Shown here piece after piece: positions 15,937 to 24,337 of a stretch of DNA of 64,000 bases. The notes beneath the pieces were generated by a model. The model made no database searches. It saw nothing but the letters and a program-made list of their open reading frames with translations, and was not told where the DNA came from. Made by a program: the position numbers and the translations under genes. Positions within the stretch are counted from its first letter, which is position 1. Each line of letters opens with the position of its first letter. Source of the DNA: Fulverythrobacter ferritrahens (lineage in GTDB: Bacteria > Pseudomonadota > Alphaproteobacteria > Sphingomonadales > Sphingomonadaceae); assembly GCF_020539485.1 (NCBI RefSeq), contig NZ_JACDXU010000001.1, forward strand, positions 434,001 through 498,000, given 5' to 3'.

Positions 15937-17247
15937 TCAGCTAAGCGCAAATTCCGGGCAGCAGAGGGCCTCCAGTTCCTCCACGACGCGGCTTTCGCGC
16001 ATCTCGCGTTCCACTTCCGCGCCGAGCCGTTGGGCGCGCTTGTGGATCGATCGGTCATAAAGCACCCGCTCCAGGGCGTCGTGGATTTCATGCGTCGCGG
16101 CCGAAGGCGGCAACATCAGCCCGGCCCCATGGGCGACGATGCGGGCGGCATTGCCATCCTGATCGCGGCCATGCGGGATCACCAGCACCGGCAGTCCATG
16201 CGTCATGCTGCGGGCAAGGGTGCCATGCCCGCCATGCGTGATGACGAGATTGGCTTCCTTGAGCACGGCGTTATGCGGCGCGCTGCGCATCAGAACCGTG
16301 TTGGGATAGGGGGCAAGCTCTTCCGGCTCGATTGCCGGGCCGAGAGTCACGAGCGCCCGCACCGGCAAGGTCGAAAGAGCATCGATCACGCGTTGCATGA
16401 CGCCGGCATGGTTCTGGAACGTGGTGGAAAACCCCACCAGTGCCAGGGGGCGTGCATCGTCGGCAGGCCATGGGGAATACCATTGGCCTGCCCATGCCAG
16501 ATCGTCGAGCTGGGGGCCGACATAGGCGAAGCGCCCATGATCGCCTTCGGGCGCAAAATCGAAGTGGCGGCTGATGCCGATCAAAATCCGGCGTGCCGGT
16601 TTCAACTGGTCCATCAGGCAATCGAGCGGCGCGAGCGCCAGCTGGGCCCGTGCCGCATTCAGCAGAGGAAGCCCGCTATCGAACATGGCACTGGCCGCGG
16701 CGAACATCGCCGCGGCTTCGGCTTGCTGATCCGGCGTCATGTCGTCGAACTTCACCGGGCCTGCCGGAGGAGCATCGGGGAGGGGGAACATCAGCGAATT
16801 GCAGGGCATCAGCGCCAGTGGCTGGTCCAATGTTTCGCAGGCGGCCATGACGCCGAACAGCAATTCGCTCGAGATTACGAGGTCCGCGGGTTCACGCCGC
16901 AACTCGTCAATTACGTCCAGCGCATAATCGAGCGCCCTCCCGGCAAAAATGTCATGCAATGCCTGGGCGAAACCTTCGAGCGGATTGGCCTGCGCCCAAT
17001 CGAGGATCGGGTCGCTTTCCCGGCGGCGATCCGGTCGGCTGGGGGCGTTGGTCCAGGGCACGAAGCGAGCGCCGGTGGCCTCGCTTTCAAGGCGATTGCA
17101 TTCGTCGCTCATCACGCGGACCTTGTGCCCTGCATCGATCAGCTTGCGCGCCACGGTAAGTTTCGGGCCCACCGACCCGCCACCTTCCCATGTGGCGATG
17201 AGGAAGTTCCGCGGGGTTTTTCCGCAGGTGATGTGATCACAGGTCAT
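15937..17247 (-). CDS. GT1-family glycosyltransferase
   Basis: 436 aa. GT-B fold of the UDP-glucuronosyl/macrolide glycosyltransferase type: the N-terminal acceptor domain starts FLIATWEGGGSVGPKLTVARKLIDAGHKVRVMS, and the C-terminal nucleotide-sugar site is HGGHGTLARSMTHGLPVLVIPHGRDQDGNAARI. Likely glycosylates a small hydrophobic compound in the cytoplasm, possibly for detoxification; the acceptor is not predictable. The preceding tetR gene ends 1 bp before this start, so the two form one operon and the regulator probably responds to a substrate of this enzyme. Confidence 0.85.
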   Translation of the reverse strand: MTCDHITCGKTPRNFLIATWEGGGSVGPKLTVARKLIDAGHKVRVMSDECNRLESEATGARFVPWTNAPSRPDRRRESDPILDWAQANPLEGFAQALHDIFAGRALDYALDVIDELRREPADLVISSELLFGVMAACETLDQPLALMPCNSLMFPLPDAPPAGPVKFDDMTPDQQAEAAAMFAAASAMFDSGLPLLNAARAQLALAPLDCLMDQLKPARRILIGISRHFDFAPEGDHGRFAYVGPQLDDLAWAGQWYSPWPADDARPLALVGFSTTFQNHAGVMQRVIDALSTLPVRALVTLGPAIEPEELAPYPNTVLMRSAPHNAVLKEANLVITHGGHGTLARSMTHGLPVLVIPHGRDQDGNAARIVAHGAGLMLPPSAATHEIHDALERVLYDRSIHKRAQRLGAEVEREMRESRVVEELEALCCPEFALS

Positions 17248-17248
17248 C

Positions 17249-17887
17249 TCAGGCCTCCGTAAGCTGGGCGGGACGTTCCAGTTCGCCCGGATCGATTTCG
17301 AGAGCGCTGGCGGCCATTTCCAGCATCGCTTTGCGCAGGTCTTCCAGGCTGCGGCCCATATCGACGCGCAGCAGTTTCCAGACGTAGAGATCGAGCGCGA
17401 TCACCAGGCGGTCATGGATACGTTCGCGATTCTCTGCGGGAACTCCCGGCAGCCAGCGGGCGAAGACGTTCCCCACCCACTCACGATGAGTTGTCCGGCC
17501 CCGATCCGCTATCGTCCGGATGGCGGGATAGCGTTGCTCCTGCGAGAGCAGGCGCATCATCAGCGGGCCGGCAGTTTCATATTCGCCGATCAGCGTATCG
17601 ACCGCGCGGCCGACTTCCTGTGCTGCCGGAGCGCGCTTGCCCACGATCTCTTCCTGCATCCGGTCGCTGGCGGCGCGCAGCAGGCCTTCCTTGCTGCCGA
17701 AGCGCCGGATCACGGTCTGAACCGTGACGCCCGCTTCCTTCGCGACATCTTCGAGCCGGATTTCGTCAAACCACTGCGACTGCAGGTGGCCAAGGAAAGC
17801 ATCGACAATGCGGTTGCCGGTTTCCTCGGCCGCCTTGGCACGAGCGGACTGGCGATAGGTTCGCGTATGGGTCGAATCGATATTCAT
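17249..17887 (-). CDS. TetR-family repressor of the glycosyltransferase operon
   Basis: 212 aa. N-terminal TetR HTH around residues 20-65 (NRIVDAFLGHLQSQWFDEIRLEDVAKEAGVTVQTVIRRFGSKEGL, with VTVQTVIRRFGSKEGLL as the recognition part), then an all-helical ligand domain. Two operator-like palindromes lie at and upstream of its start codon, indicating autoregulation. No good ribosome-binding site precedes the ATG at 17887, so the transcript may be leaderless. Cotranscribed with the glycosyltransferase. Confidence 0.87.
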   Translation of the reverse strand: MNIDSTHTRTYRQSARAKAAEETGNRIVDAFLGHLQSQWFDEIRLEDVAKEAGVTVQTVIRRFGSKEGLLRAASDRMQEEIVGKRAPAAQEVGRAVDTLIGEYETAGPLMMRLLSQEQRYPAIRTIADRGRTTHREWVGNVFARWLPGVPAENRERIHDRLVIALDLYVWKLLRVDMGRSLEDLRKAMLEMAASALEIDPGELERPAQLTEA

Positions 17888-17946
17888 GTAAGTATGGATA
17901 ACATGAAAAATCCGCCCTGCAAGTTTTATGTTAGTTGGACTAACAT
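17885..17946 (-). promoter_or_regulatory. Tandem TetR operator candidates
   Basis: The upstream site ATGTTAGTTGGACTAACAT (17928-17946) has perfect 8-bp arms around TGG. A second, imperfect copy (17886-17904) agrees at 14 of 19 positions and covers the tetR start codon. Centre-to-centre distance is 42 bp, four helical turns, which would place both dimers on one DNA face. Confidence 0.7.
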
Positions 17947-18001
17947 GAAGAATGGGCGCAGTGTCAGCCGCGCTGGCTGCGCAGGCCGCGCAGGGATGGG
18001 C

Positions 18002-18322
18002 TCACAGGGAGCGGATTGCGATTGCGAGGATGATCTGGAAAACGGCCACGCCCGCGAAGATTGCGGCTGCAAGCGGATGGCCGAGCATCGCGATTGAAAG
18101 TGCGCCGCCCGCGAAAGCGCCAAGTTTGAAGAGAGCCAGCGGCCAGCCACTCAAGCGTTTGCCGGACTTGGGCGCGGCCCAGCCGCTCCATGCCGTCATC
18201 ATTGCCGCGACACAGGCAATCCCGGCGAGCAACCGCAAGGACGAGGGCGAGGGAAGGGCAAGCGACCAGCCCATGGCGAAATAGGCGCCCAGGGCTACCA
18301 ATTCGAGGGCCGCCGCGAGCAA
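18002..18322 (-). CDS. DUF2568 (YrdB-like) small membrane protein
   Basis: 106 aa from a TTG start, with about four hydrophobic helices and the DUF2568 pattern (LELVALGAYFAMGW, then WAAPKSG, then LGHPLAAAIFAGVAVFQ). Function of the family is unknown. A CTG at 18352 overlaps the DUF1489 stop (CTGA) and would add SKPALILNG, which fits the family N-terminus well, so translation may really begin there. Last gene of the mgtE-DUF1489-DUF2568 run. Confidence 0.7.
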   Translation of the reverse strand: MLAAALELVALGAYFAMGWSLALPSPSSLRLLAGIACVAAMMTAWSGWAAPKSGKRLSGWPLALFKLGAFAGGALSIAMLGHPLAAAIFAGVAVFQIILAIAIRSL

Positions 18323-18348
18323 ACCGTTGAGGATCAGAGCCGGTTTGC

Positions 18349-18747
18349 TCAGACGAGCCCCAGCTTGGCCAGATCCTTCACCAGATGGCCCGGCAGAACA
18401 TCGCCTTCCCGGGAGCCTTCATCCAGGTCGGGCGGGGCGTTTTCCTCGTCCAGATAGCGCCACCCCTGATGGGCCCTTTTTGCGCGTGGCTCCACCGGGA
18501 TGAGCTTGCGTTCAAGCACGATCCACCAGCGGCCGTTATCCTCCCGCTGCTCGAAGCGCAGGATAGGGCTGCGTCCGACGAGCGCATGGTCGTAGATCCA
18601 GTAGAGCGAACCGTCCTCCAGCTCGGCCAGCCGCTTGGGGACATAGCGCGTGGTGAGCCGCATTTCGGGCCCGCCTTCCTCGAACCAGCTGCGCAGATCC
18701 TCCATCGATTGCGCGCCATAGGCGATCTTGGTGAGGTGCAGTGGCAC
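18349..18747 (-). CDS. DUF1489 family protein
   Basis: 132 aa, cytoplasmic, starting MPLHLTKIAYGAQSMEDLRSWF and containing RYVPKRLAELEDGSLYWIYDHALVGRSPILRF, the pattern of DUF1489, a family of unknown function found widely in alphaproteobacteria. Begins 1 bp after the mgtE stop, so it is cotranscribed with the magnesium transporter. Confidence 0.8.
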   Translation of the reverse strand: MPLHLTKIAYGAQSMEDLRSWFEEGGPEMRLTTRYVPKRLAELEDGSLYWIYDHALVGRSPILRFEQREDNGRWWIVLERKLIPVEPRAKRAHQGWRYLDEENAPPDLDEGSREGDVLPGHLVKDLAKLGLV

Positions 18748-18748
18748 T

Positions 18749-20185
18749 TCAGCCCACCAGCCCGGTAACGGTCGCCAAGCCCAGGAAGGCGAGGAAGCCC
18801 ATCGAATCCGTCGTCATGGTGACGAAGATCGAGCTGGAAATGGCGGGGTCCACCTTCAGCCGTTCCAGCGTCAGCGGAACGAAAACGCCCGCCAGGCCGG
18901 CAATCACGATATTGGTCAACATTGCCGCCGCGATCACCCCGCCCAGCGAGGGGTTGTGGAACAGCAGGCCCACGACAATGCCGATCACCACGGCCACCGT
19001 ACTGCCGTTGAGCAGGGCGATGCCCAGTTCGCGGCGCACCGCGCGCCAGGCGTTGGAGGCCGTGAGCTGATTGGTGGCGAGCGCGCGCACGGTCACCGCC
19101 AGCGTCTGCGTGCCCGCATTGCCGCCGATCCCGGCAACGATCGGCATCAGCGTGGCAAGTGCCACCATCTTTTCGATTGTGCCTTCAAAGGCTGCGATGA
19201 TGGTGCTGGCAAGCGTTGCGGTGAGCAGATTGGCGATCAGCCAGCGCACGCGCGCGGCATAGGCTTCGCGGATTGGCTCGTTAATGTCGCCTTCGCCAGC
19301 GCCGGACAGCAGCAGCGCGTCTTCGCCCGCTTCTTCCTGAATGATGTGAACGATGTCGTCCACCGTCAGCTGGCCCACCAGCCGTCCGCTTTCATCCACC
19401 ACGGCAGCGGAAATGAGCGCATATTTCTGGAACAGCAGCGCCACTTCTTCCTGATCCATGGAGACGGGGATCAGCGTCTGGTCCCGCTTCATGACATCCG
19501 TCAGCGCGACATGGCGCGGAGTACGAAGAATCCAGGAAAGCTGGCAGGTGCCAACCGGCTTGTGGGTGTGATCGACAATGAACACTTCCCAGAATTCGGT
19601 GGTCAGATCGTCCCGCTCGCGCAGATAGTCGATCAGGTCGCCGACACTCATATGCTCGGGCACCGCAATCAGCTCGCGCTGCATCAGGCGGCCGGCGGTT
19701 TCCTCCGGATAAGACAGCGCGCTCTCGATCGCGGCGCGGTCTTCCGGGTCCATTTCCGCAAGGACGGCGGCCTGATCTTCCGCGTCGAGATCTTCGATCA
19801 GCTGGACGGCATCGTCAGTGTCGAGCTGTTCGGCAATCTCGGCCACCGCGCCGGGTGCCAGCTCCTCCACCATGCTTTCGCGCACATAGTCGTTCAGCTC
19901 GGCGATGACTTCGCCGCTCATCAGATCGGTGATGGCGGCGGCCAGCCTGGCGCGCTCAGGGCGTTCGAGCAGCTCGAAAAGGTCGGCGATGTCCGCCGGA
20001 TGGAGCGGTTCGACCAGTTCGTAGACCTGCGCCTCGTCCCCTTCCTCCAGCGCCTCCGAGACGGAGCGGACGAATTCAGGCTTCAGGCGGTTCTCTTCGT
20101 CGAATTGTTCGCGCTTTTCCTCCGCGGCGCCCGTTTCCTTGGGTGCGGCTACGCGATCCAATTCTTCGAGTTCCTCGGCGCTCAT
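18749..20185 (-). CDS. mgtE: Magnesium transporter MgtE
   Basis: 478 aa inner-membrane Mg2+ channel. An acidic N-terminal helical domain (about residues 50-160, with LHPADIADLFELL), a pair of CBS domains (about 160-285; VGDLIDYLRERDD and LVGQLTVDDIVHIIQEEA), and a five-helix pore domain (about 310-478) with AGIGGNAGTQTLAVTVRAL. The cytoplasmic domains gate the channel by sensing Mg2+ in known members. First gene of a three-gene operon. Confidence 0.94.
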   Translation of the reverse strand: MSAEELEELDRVAAPKETGAAEEKREQFDEENRLKPEFVRSVSEALEEGDEAQVYELVEPLHPADIADLFELLERPERARLAAAITDLMSGEVIAELNDYVRESMVEELAPGAVAEIAEQLDTDDAVQLIEDLDAEDQAAVLAEMDPEDRAAIESALSYPEETAGRLMQRELIAVPEHMSVGDLIDYLRERDDLTTEFWEVFIVDHTHKPVGTCQLSWILRTPRHVALTDVMKRDQTLIPVSMDQEEVALLFQKYALISAAVVDESGRLVGQLTVDDIVHIIQEEAGEDALLLSGAGEGDINEPIREAYAARVRWLIANLLTATLASTIIAAFEGTIEKMVALATLMPIVAGIGGNAGTQTLAVTVRALATNQLTASNAWRAVRRELGIALLNGSTVAVVIGIVVGLLFHNPSLGGVIAAAMLTNIVIAGLAGVFVPLTLERLKVDPAISSSIFVTMTTDSMGFLAFLGLATVTGLVG

Positions 20186-20280
20186 CGGCCCCTCCTATTC
20201 CGGTATGAGGCAAAAGCAAGGTGGGGTGACTTATTGATTGCAACGCCTATATCGGCGACCGAACTTAAGGAGACTGCCCG

Positions 20281-20730
20281 ATGGCCGACGAAACTCTTAC
20301 CTTCTCGCTTGAAAGCGGCGATGTCGTGATCAAGCTGCGCCCCGATCTCGCCCCCGGCCACGTGGCCCGCATCACCGAACTGGCCAAGGAAGGCTTCTAT
20401 GACGGCGTGGTTTTCCACCGCGTCATCCCGGGCTTCATGGCCCAGGGCGGCGACCCGACGGGCACCGGCATGGGCGGTTCGGACAAGCCTGACCTTCAGG
20501 CGGAATTCAACGATGAGCCGCATGTGCGCGGCGTATGCTCGATGGCACGCACTCAGGCGCCGCATAGCGCCAACAGCCAGTTCTTCATCTGCTTCGACGA
20601 CGCGCGCTTCCTCGACAAGCAGTACACTGTCTGGGGTCAGGTGATCAGCGGCATGGAGCATATCGACGCGCTGCCCAAGGGTGAGCCGCCGGCAAACCCG
20701 GGCAAGATCTTGAAGGCCACCGTGGCCTGA
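20281..20730 (+). CDS. Peptidyl-prolyl cis-trans isomerase, cyclophilin type
   Basis: 149 aa cyclophilin without signal peptide, so cytosolic. The catalytic segment FHRVIPGFMAQGGDPTGTGMGG and the SMARTQAPHSANSQFFICF and VWGQVISGMEHID stretches are conserved. Assists protein folding by isomerising prolyl bonds. Monocistronic: divergent from mgtE, and a strong terminator follows. GGAG (TTAAGGAGACTGCCCG) lies 8 bases before the ATG. Confidence 0.93.
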   Translation: MADETLTFSLESGDVVIKLRPDLAPGHVARITELAKEGFYDGVVFHRVIPGFMAQGGDPTGTGMGGSDKPDLQAEFNDEPHVRGVCSMARTQAPHSANSQFFICFDDARFLDKQYTVWGQVISGMEHIDALPKGEPPANPGKILKATVA

Positions 20731-20761
20731 TAGCCCGCAAGGGGCATTGATCTGAATGCGG

Positions 20762-20806
20762 GGCGATTCAGAGCGGTCACGACCGCGCTGAATCGCCTTT
20801 TGTTTT
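20762..20806 (+). terminator. Rho-independent terminator of the cyclophilin gene
   Basis: GGCGATTCAG (20762-20771) and GCGGT (20773-20777) pair with ACCGC (20782-20786) and CTGAATCGCC (20788-20797) around a 4-nt loop, with one mismatch, followed by TTTTGTTTT. Confidence 0.92.
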
Positions 20807-20846
20807 GGCGATACCATCGCCTAGCTTTTGGGAACTGGTTTCCGGC

Positions 20847-21731
20847 CTAAAGCCCGGATTCGATCATCCAGTCATGGAACAGCTTTACCGGCCTGGTGTC
20901 GAGCGCCTTGGGGCGGCAGACGAACCAGTAGGAATAGGGGCTTTCCACTTCGATATCATAGAGCTTCGCCAGCTTCTTGCCGGTCGCGCGGCGGAAGTGA
21001 TCGTCATGCATGATGGCGATGCCCAGACCCTGGGCGGCGGCCTCCAGCATGAGCTGGCCGGAATCGAAATGGTCGATCGCGGCAGGCTGTAGCGCCTGGA
21101 AGCCCAGCGCGCTCTTCCATGCCTCGAAGCTTTCCGGCAGGTCATTATGGATCAGGAAGGTCTGCTTGGAGAGCGTTTCCATATCCGGCGAGAGGCCGAT
21201 TTCATGGGACAGCGCTTCACTGCAGATGGCGTGGACGCGGTTATGGTCCAGCCTCACCGAATAATAGCTGTCATCCGGATCGGAAGTCACGATTACCGCT
21301 GCATCCAGCGTATCGCCTACGCGACCGAGAAGGTTCGGCCCGGTATCGATATCGATATGCAGGCGCGGGTGCAGCTTGCGCAGTTCCAGCAAGCGCGGGA
21401 ACAGTCGCTGGCTTCCGAATAGCGGAGAGACGCCCAGATGCAGGCGCAGAAGCTGGAGGTTTTCCGACTGGGCTTCCACGGCCTGTGCCAGCGCTTCCAG
21501 ATGCGGATTGATTGCTTCGTAGAACGCGCGTCCGTCATCAGTGAGCTTCATTGCCTGATGCGCGCGGGTAAACAGTTTCTTGCCGACGAATTCCTCAAGG
21601 CTCGTCACGCGGCGCGACAAGGCCGACGGAGACAGGCCAAGCTCATTCGCCGCCGCACGGGCGGAACCCATGCGGACGATGCGCACAAACGCTTCGAGCG
21701 CGCGGAGGGGAGGTAGGCGACGTGTAGCCAT
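20847..21731 (-). CDS. LysR-family regulator (GcvA-like)
   Basis: 294 aa. N-terminal HTH at residues 5-64 (LPPLRALEAFVRIVRMGSARAAANELGLSPSALSRRVTSLEE), then a LysR effector-binding domain with SPLFGSQRLFPRLLELRKLHPRLHIDIDTG and a C-terminal YSYWFVCRP segment. The family activates or represses genes in response to small molecules; GcvA-type members often regulate a nearby amino-acid or beta-lactamase gene, but no divergent target is adjacent (corC is upstream in the same direction), so the target is unknown. Confidence 0.87.
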   Translation of the reverse strand: MATRRLPPLRALEAFVRIVRMGSARAAANELGLSPSALSRRVTSLEEFVGKKLFTRAHQAMKLTDDGRAFYEAINPHLEALAQAVEAQSENLQLLRLHLGVSPLFGSQRLFPRLLELRKLHPRLHIDIDTGPNLLGRVGDTLDAAVIVTSDPDDSYYSVRLDHNRVHAICSEALSHEIGLSPDMETLSKQTFLIHNDLPESFEAWKSALGFQALQPAAIDHFDSGQLMLEAAAQGLGIAIMHDDHFRRATGKKLAKLYDIEVESPYSYWFVCRPKALDTRPVKLFHDWMIESGL

Positions 21732-21816
21732 GTGGAATATTAGTGGCCAGAAAATGAACGGTCTGTCGAGCAGCAGCCGGAAAATAGTTGCGAAAAATAC
21801 AATTTAAAGGGGCTGG

Positions 21817-22773
21817 CTAGTCAACTTCCTCGATATTTTCGCTCGGCGCATGCAGGCGCAACCGGGTGACATGGGTCTCATCGCCCGCCGTCACCTCGAT
21901 CCTCCATCCGCTTGAATGTTCCAGCACAGCGCCGACTTCCGGCACCTGGCCGGCAAGTACGAAGGCGAGGCCGCCCAGAGTGTCCACGGCTTCCTCGACT
22001 TCGGCAATGCGCGGATCGCCCACGATTTCGGCCACATCGTCCAGTTCGGTGCGGGCATCGGCATCCCACATGCCTTCGCCGATCGGCACGATCAGCGCCT
22101 TGGGCGCATCGTCATGCTCATCCTCGATATCGCCGACGATTTCCTCGACCAGATCCTCGATCGTGATGATCCCGTCCACGCCGGAATATTCGTCCACTAC
22201 CACGGCAAGGTGCGTGCGGCGAGAACGCATGTCCGCCAGCACATCGAGTGCATTGCGCGTTTGCGGCACATAAAGCGGCTGGCGCATCAACGTCGTCCAG
22301 TCAGCCGGCGGCTCCTGATCCGTTGCGATGATCGTGAAGACATCCTTGATGTGGATCATGCCGATCACTTCATCCAGCGTCTCGCGATAGACGGGCATGC
22401 GGGAATGGCCATGCTCGGCGAAGGTCGCCACCAGTTCCGGCCAGCTCGCATCCGCCGAGATTGCAATGATCTCGCCGCGCGGAATCGCCACGTCATCGGC
22501 GTCATGTTCGCTGAAGTGAAGCAGGTTGCGCAGCATGGTGAGTTCGACGGATGACAGATCGCCATTCGCCTTGCCCCCTTCACCGCTGGGATGTTCGTCT
22601 TCATGTTCGGCAATGGCTTCCTCCAGCTGCGCGCGCAGCGAGGTTTCGCCATTGTCCACATCGAAGAAACGGCGGATGGAACCCCACAAGCCGCCTTTAC
22701 TGTCTGCGTCTCCACTGCTGGATTCGCTCGTCCTGCCCGTGTCGGACATGGCCTTGCTATTATCTCCTGTCAT
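21817..22773 (-). CDS. CorC/HlyC-type CBS-domain protein
   Basis: 318 aa soluble protein. Residues about 75-135 (VAIPRGEIIAISADASWPELVATFAEHGHSRMPVYRETLDEVIGMIHIKDVF) and 145-205 (TLAVVVDEYSGVDGIITIEDLVEEIVGDIEDEHD) are the CBS pair; the C-terminus is the CorC_HlyC domain. Members assist Mg2+/Co2+ efflux or membrane stress. The stop codon overlaps the start region of the co-directional ybeY gene upstream, giving the common phoH-ybeY-corC order. Confidence 0.88.
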   Translation of the reverse strand: MTGDNSKAMSDTGRTSESSSGDADSKGGLWGSIRRFFDVDNGETSLRAQLEEAIAEHEDEHPSGEGGKANGDLSSVELTMLRNLLHFSEHDADDVAIPRGEIIAISADASWPELVATFAEHGHSRMPVYRETLDEVIGMIHIKDVFTIIATDQEPPADWTTLMRQPLYVPQTRNALDVLADMRSRRTHLAVVVDEYSGVDGIITIEDLVEEIVGDIEDEHDDAPKALIVPIGEGMWDADARTELDDVAEIVGDPRIAEVEEAVDTLGGLAFVLAGQVPEVGAVLEHSSGWRIEVTAGDETHVTRLRLHAPSENIEEVD

Positions 22774-23261
22774 TATTCCCGGTCGCCATATGGGTCTGCA
22801 ATTCCCATTAGCGCAAGCGCCTTTGTTTCCAGCGCCTCCATTGCGTCCGCATCGGCGGGCGATATTTCATGATCATGACCGGCAAGATGAAGCAGGCCAT
22901 GGACGATCAGATGGGCCGCGTGATGGCCAAGTGGAACGCCCTTTTCCGCTGCTTCGCGCGCGCAGGTTTCATGGGCGAGGGCAATATCGCCCAGCAATTC
23001 GGGCGGGCCTTCCGGTGCAAGTTCCAGCAGGTCTTCCCGATCGAGCATCGGGAAGGACAGCACGTTGGTAGGCTTGTCGCGCTGGCGCCACTCGCGGTTG
23101 AGCGTGTGGATTTCCTCGTCAGAGGTGAAGATCAGGCTGACGCACAGGCGCGGATTGTTCAGCTCCGGCGCAACCTGAGCCAGTGCCCGCGCCGCAGTTT
23201 CGGCCAGATCTTCCCACTCGCCGGATGGCCAGGGATCTTCAATGTCGATTTCGAGGTTCAC
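22773..23261 (-). CDS. ybeY: Endoribonuclease YbeY
   Basis: 162 aa, single-strand-specific metallo-endoRNase involved in 16S rRNA 3' maturation and ribosome quality control. The zinc signature H-x3-H-x5-H is visible in HLIVHGLLHLAGHDHE. Length is typical. Lies between phoH (41 bp upstream) and corC (overlapping), an operon order conserved in proteobacteria. Confidence 0.94.
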   Translation of the reverse strand: MNLEIDIEDPWPSGEWEDLAETAARALAQVAPELNNPRLCVSLIFTSDEEIHTLNREWRQRDKPTNVLSFPMLDREDLLELAPEGPPELLGDIALAHETCAREAAEKGVPLGHHAAHLIVHGLLHLAGHDHEISPADADAMEALETKALALMGIADPYGDRE

Positions 23262-23302
23262 CCGGCTCCCATGCCGTTCCGTCAGCCCTCTGGCAAGGAA
23301 AC

Positions 23303-24337
23303 CTACGCCTCCTTGCCTTCATAGGCTTCGACAATGCGGCCCACGATCGGATGGCGGACCACGTCGCTGGAGGCGAAGCGGGAAATGGCTATGCCGTCCA
23401 CCTCTTGCAGCCGGGCCACAGCGTCGTTCAATCCGCTCATGGTGGGGCCGCCGGGAATGTCCACCTGCTTGGGGTCGCCGCAGATCACCATGCGGCTGTT
23501 CTGGCCGAAGCGGGTGAGGAACATCTTCATCTGTTCGCGTGTGGTGTTCTGCGCCTCGTCCAGAATTACGAAGGCATCCGCCAGCGTGCGGCCGCGCATG
23601 AAGGCAATGGGTGCGATCTCGATCTCGCCGCTGGCCAGCCGCCGTTCCACTTGCTCGGGCGGCATGCAATCATACAGCGCATCGTAAAGCGGGCGGAGAT
23701 AGGGATCGACCTTCTCCTTCATGTCGCCGGGCAGGAAGCCCAGCCGCTCGCCTGCCTCCACTGCCGGGCGGGAAAGGATCAGGCGCTGAACGCTGCCGGT
23801 GATAAGTTGGCTGACGGCCTGCGCCACGGCCAGATAGGTCTTGCCGGTGCCCGCCGGGCCGAGGGCAAAGATGATGTCATCCCGGGCCAGGGCGCGCATA
23901 TATTCGATCTGCGCCGCAGAGCGGGGGACGATGGTTTTCTTGCGGGTGCGGATCATGATCGGCGGGCGTTCAGCGGCGCCGGAAATAATCCCTTCAAGAG
24001 TTGGTTCGCTGGACATGGAGATGAGCGATTCGATTGTCCCTGAATCCAGCTGCTGCCCGGTGAGCAGGCGCTGGTGCATACCCCTCAGCACATCGCGGGC
24101 GCGTGCTACGGCATCATCAGGCCCTTCGATCTGCACCTTGTTGCCGCGGGCTGCGATATAGACGCCCAGCCGGTTTTCCAGCTGGACCAGATTGGCGTCG
24201 AATTCCCCGAACAGGGCGCCAAGCACCGTCTGCTCGTCAAACTCGACTTCCACCCTCGCGCGGCGCGATGGATCGCGGCGGTCTTCGGGATGGGCGAGTG
24301 CCGCATAAGTACCGGCACGATCTGCTTTGCGGGCCAT
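23303..24337 (-). CDS. PhoH-like ATPase
   Basis: 344 aa from the ATG at 24337, preceded by AAAGGAG; an open frame extends upstream without a ribosome-binding site. Small N-terminal KH-like region (LVQLENRLGVYIAARGNKVQIEG), Walker A GPAGTGKT at 160-167, Walker B FVILDEAQN, and the SRPAVEAGERLGFLPGD segment typical of PhoH. Probably an RNA-associated ATPase working with YbeY; the exact function is unsettled in the family. Confidence 0.92.
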   Translation of the reverse strand: MARKADRAGTYAALAHPEDRRDPSRRARVEVEFDEQTVLGALFGEFDANLVQLENRLGVYIAARGNKVQIEGPDDAVARARDVLRGMHQRLLTGQQLDSGTIESLISMSSEPTLEGIISGAAERPPIMIRTRKKTIVPRSAAQIEYMRALARDDIIFALGPAGTGKTYLAVAQAVSQLITGSVQRLILSRPAVEAGERLGFLPGDMKEKVDPYLRPLYDALYDCMPPEQVERRLASGEIEIAPIAFMRGRTLADAFVILDEAQNTTREQMKMFLTRFGQNSRMVICGDPKQVDIPGGPTMSGLNDAVARLQEVDGIAISRFASSDVVRHPIVGRIVEAYEGKEA

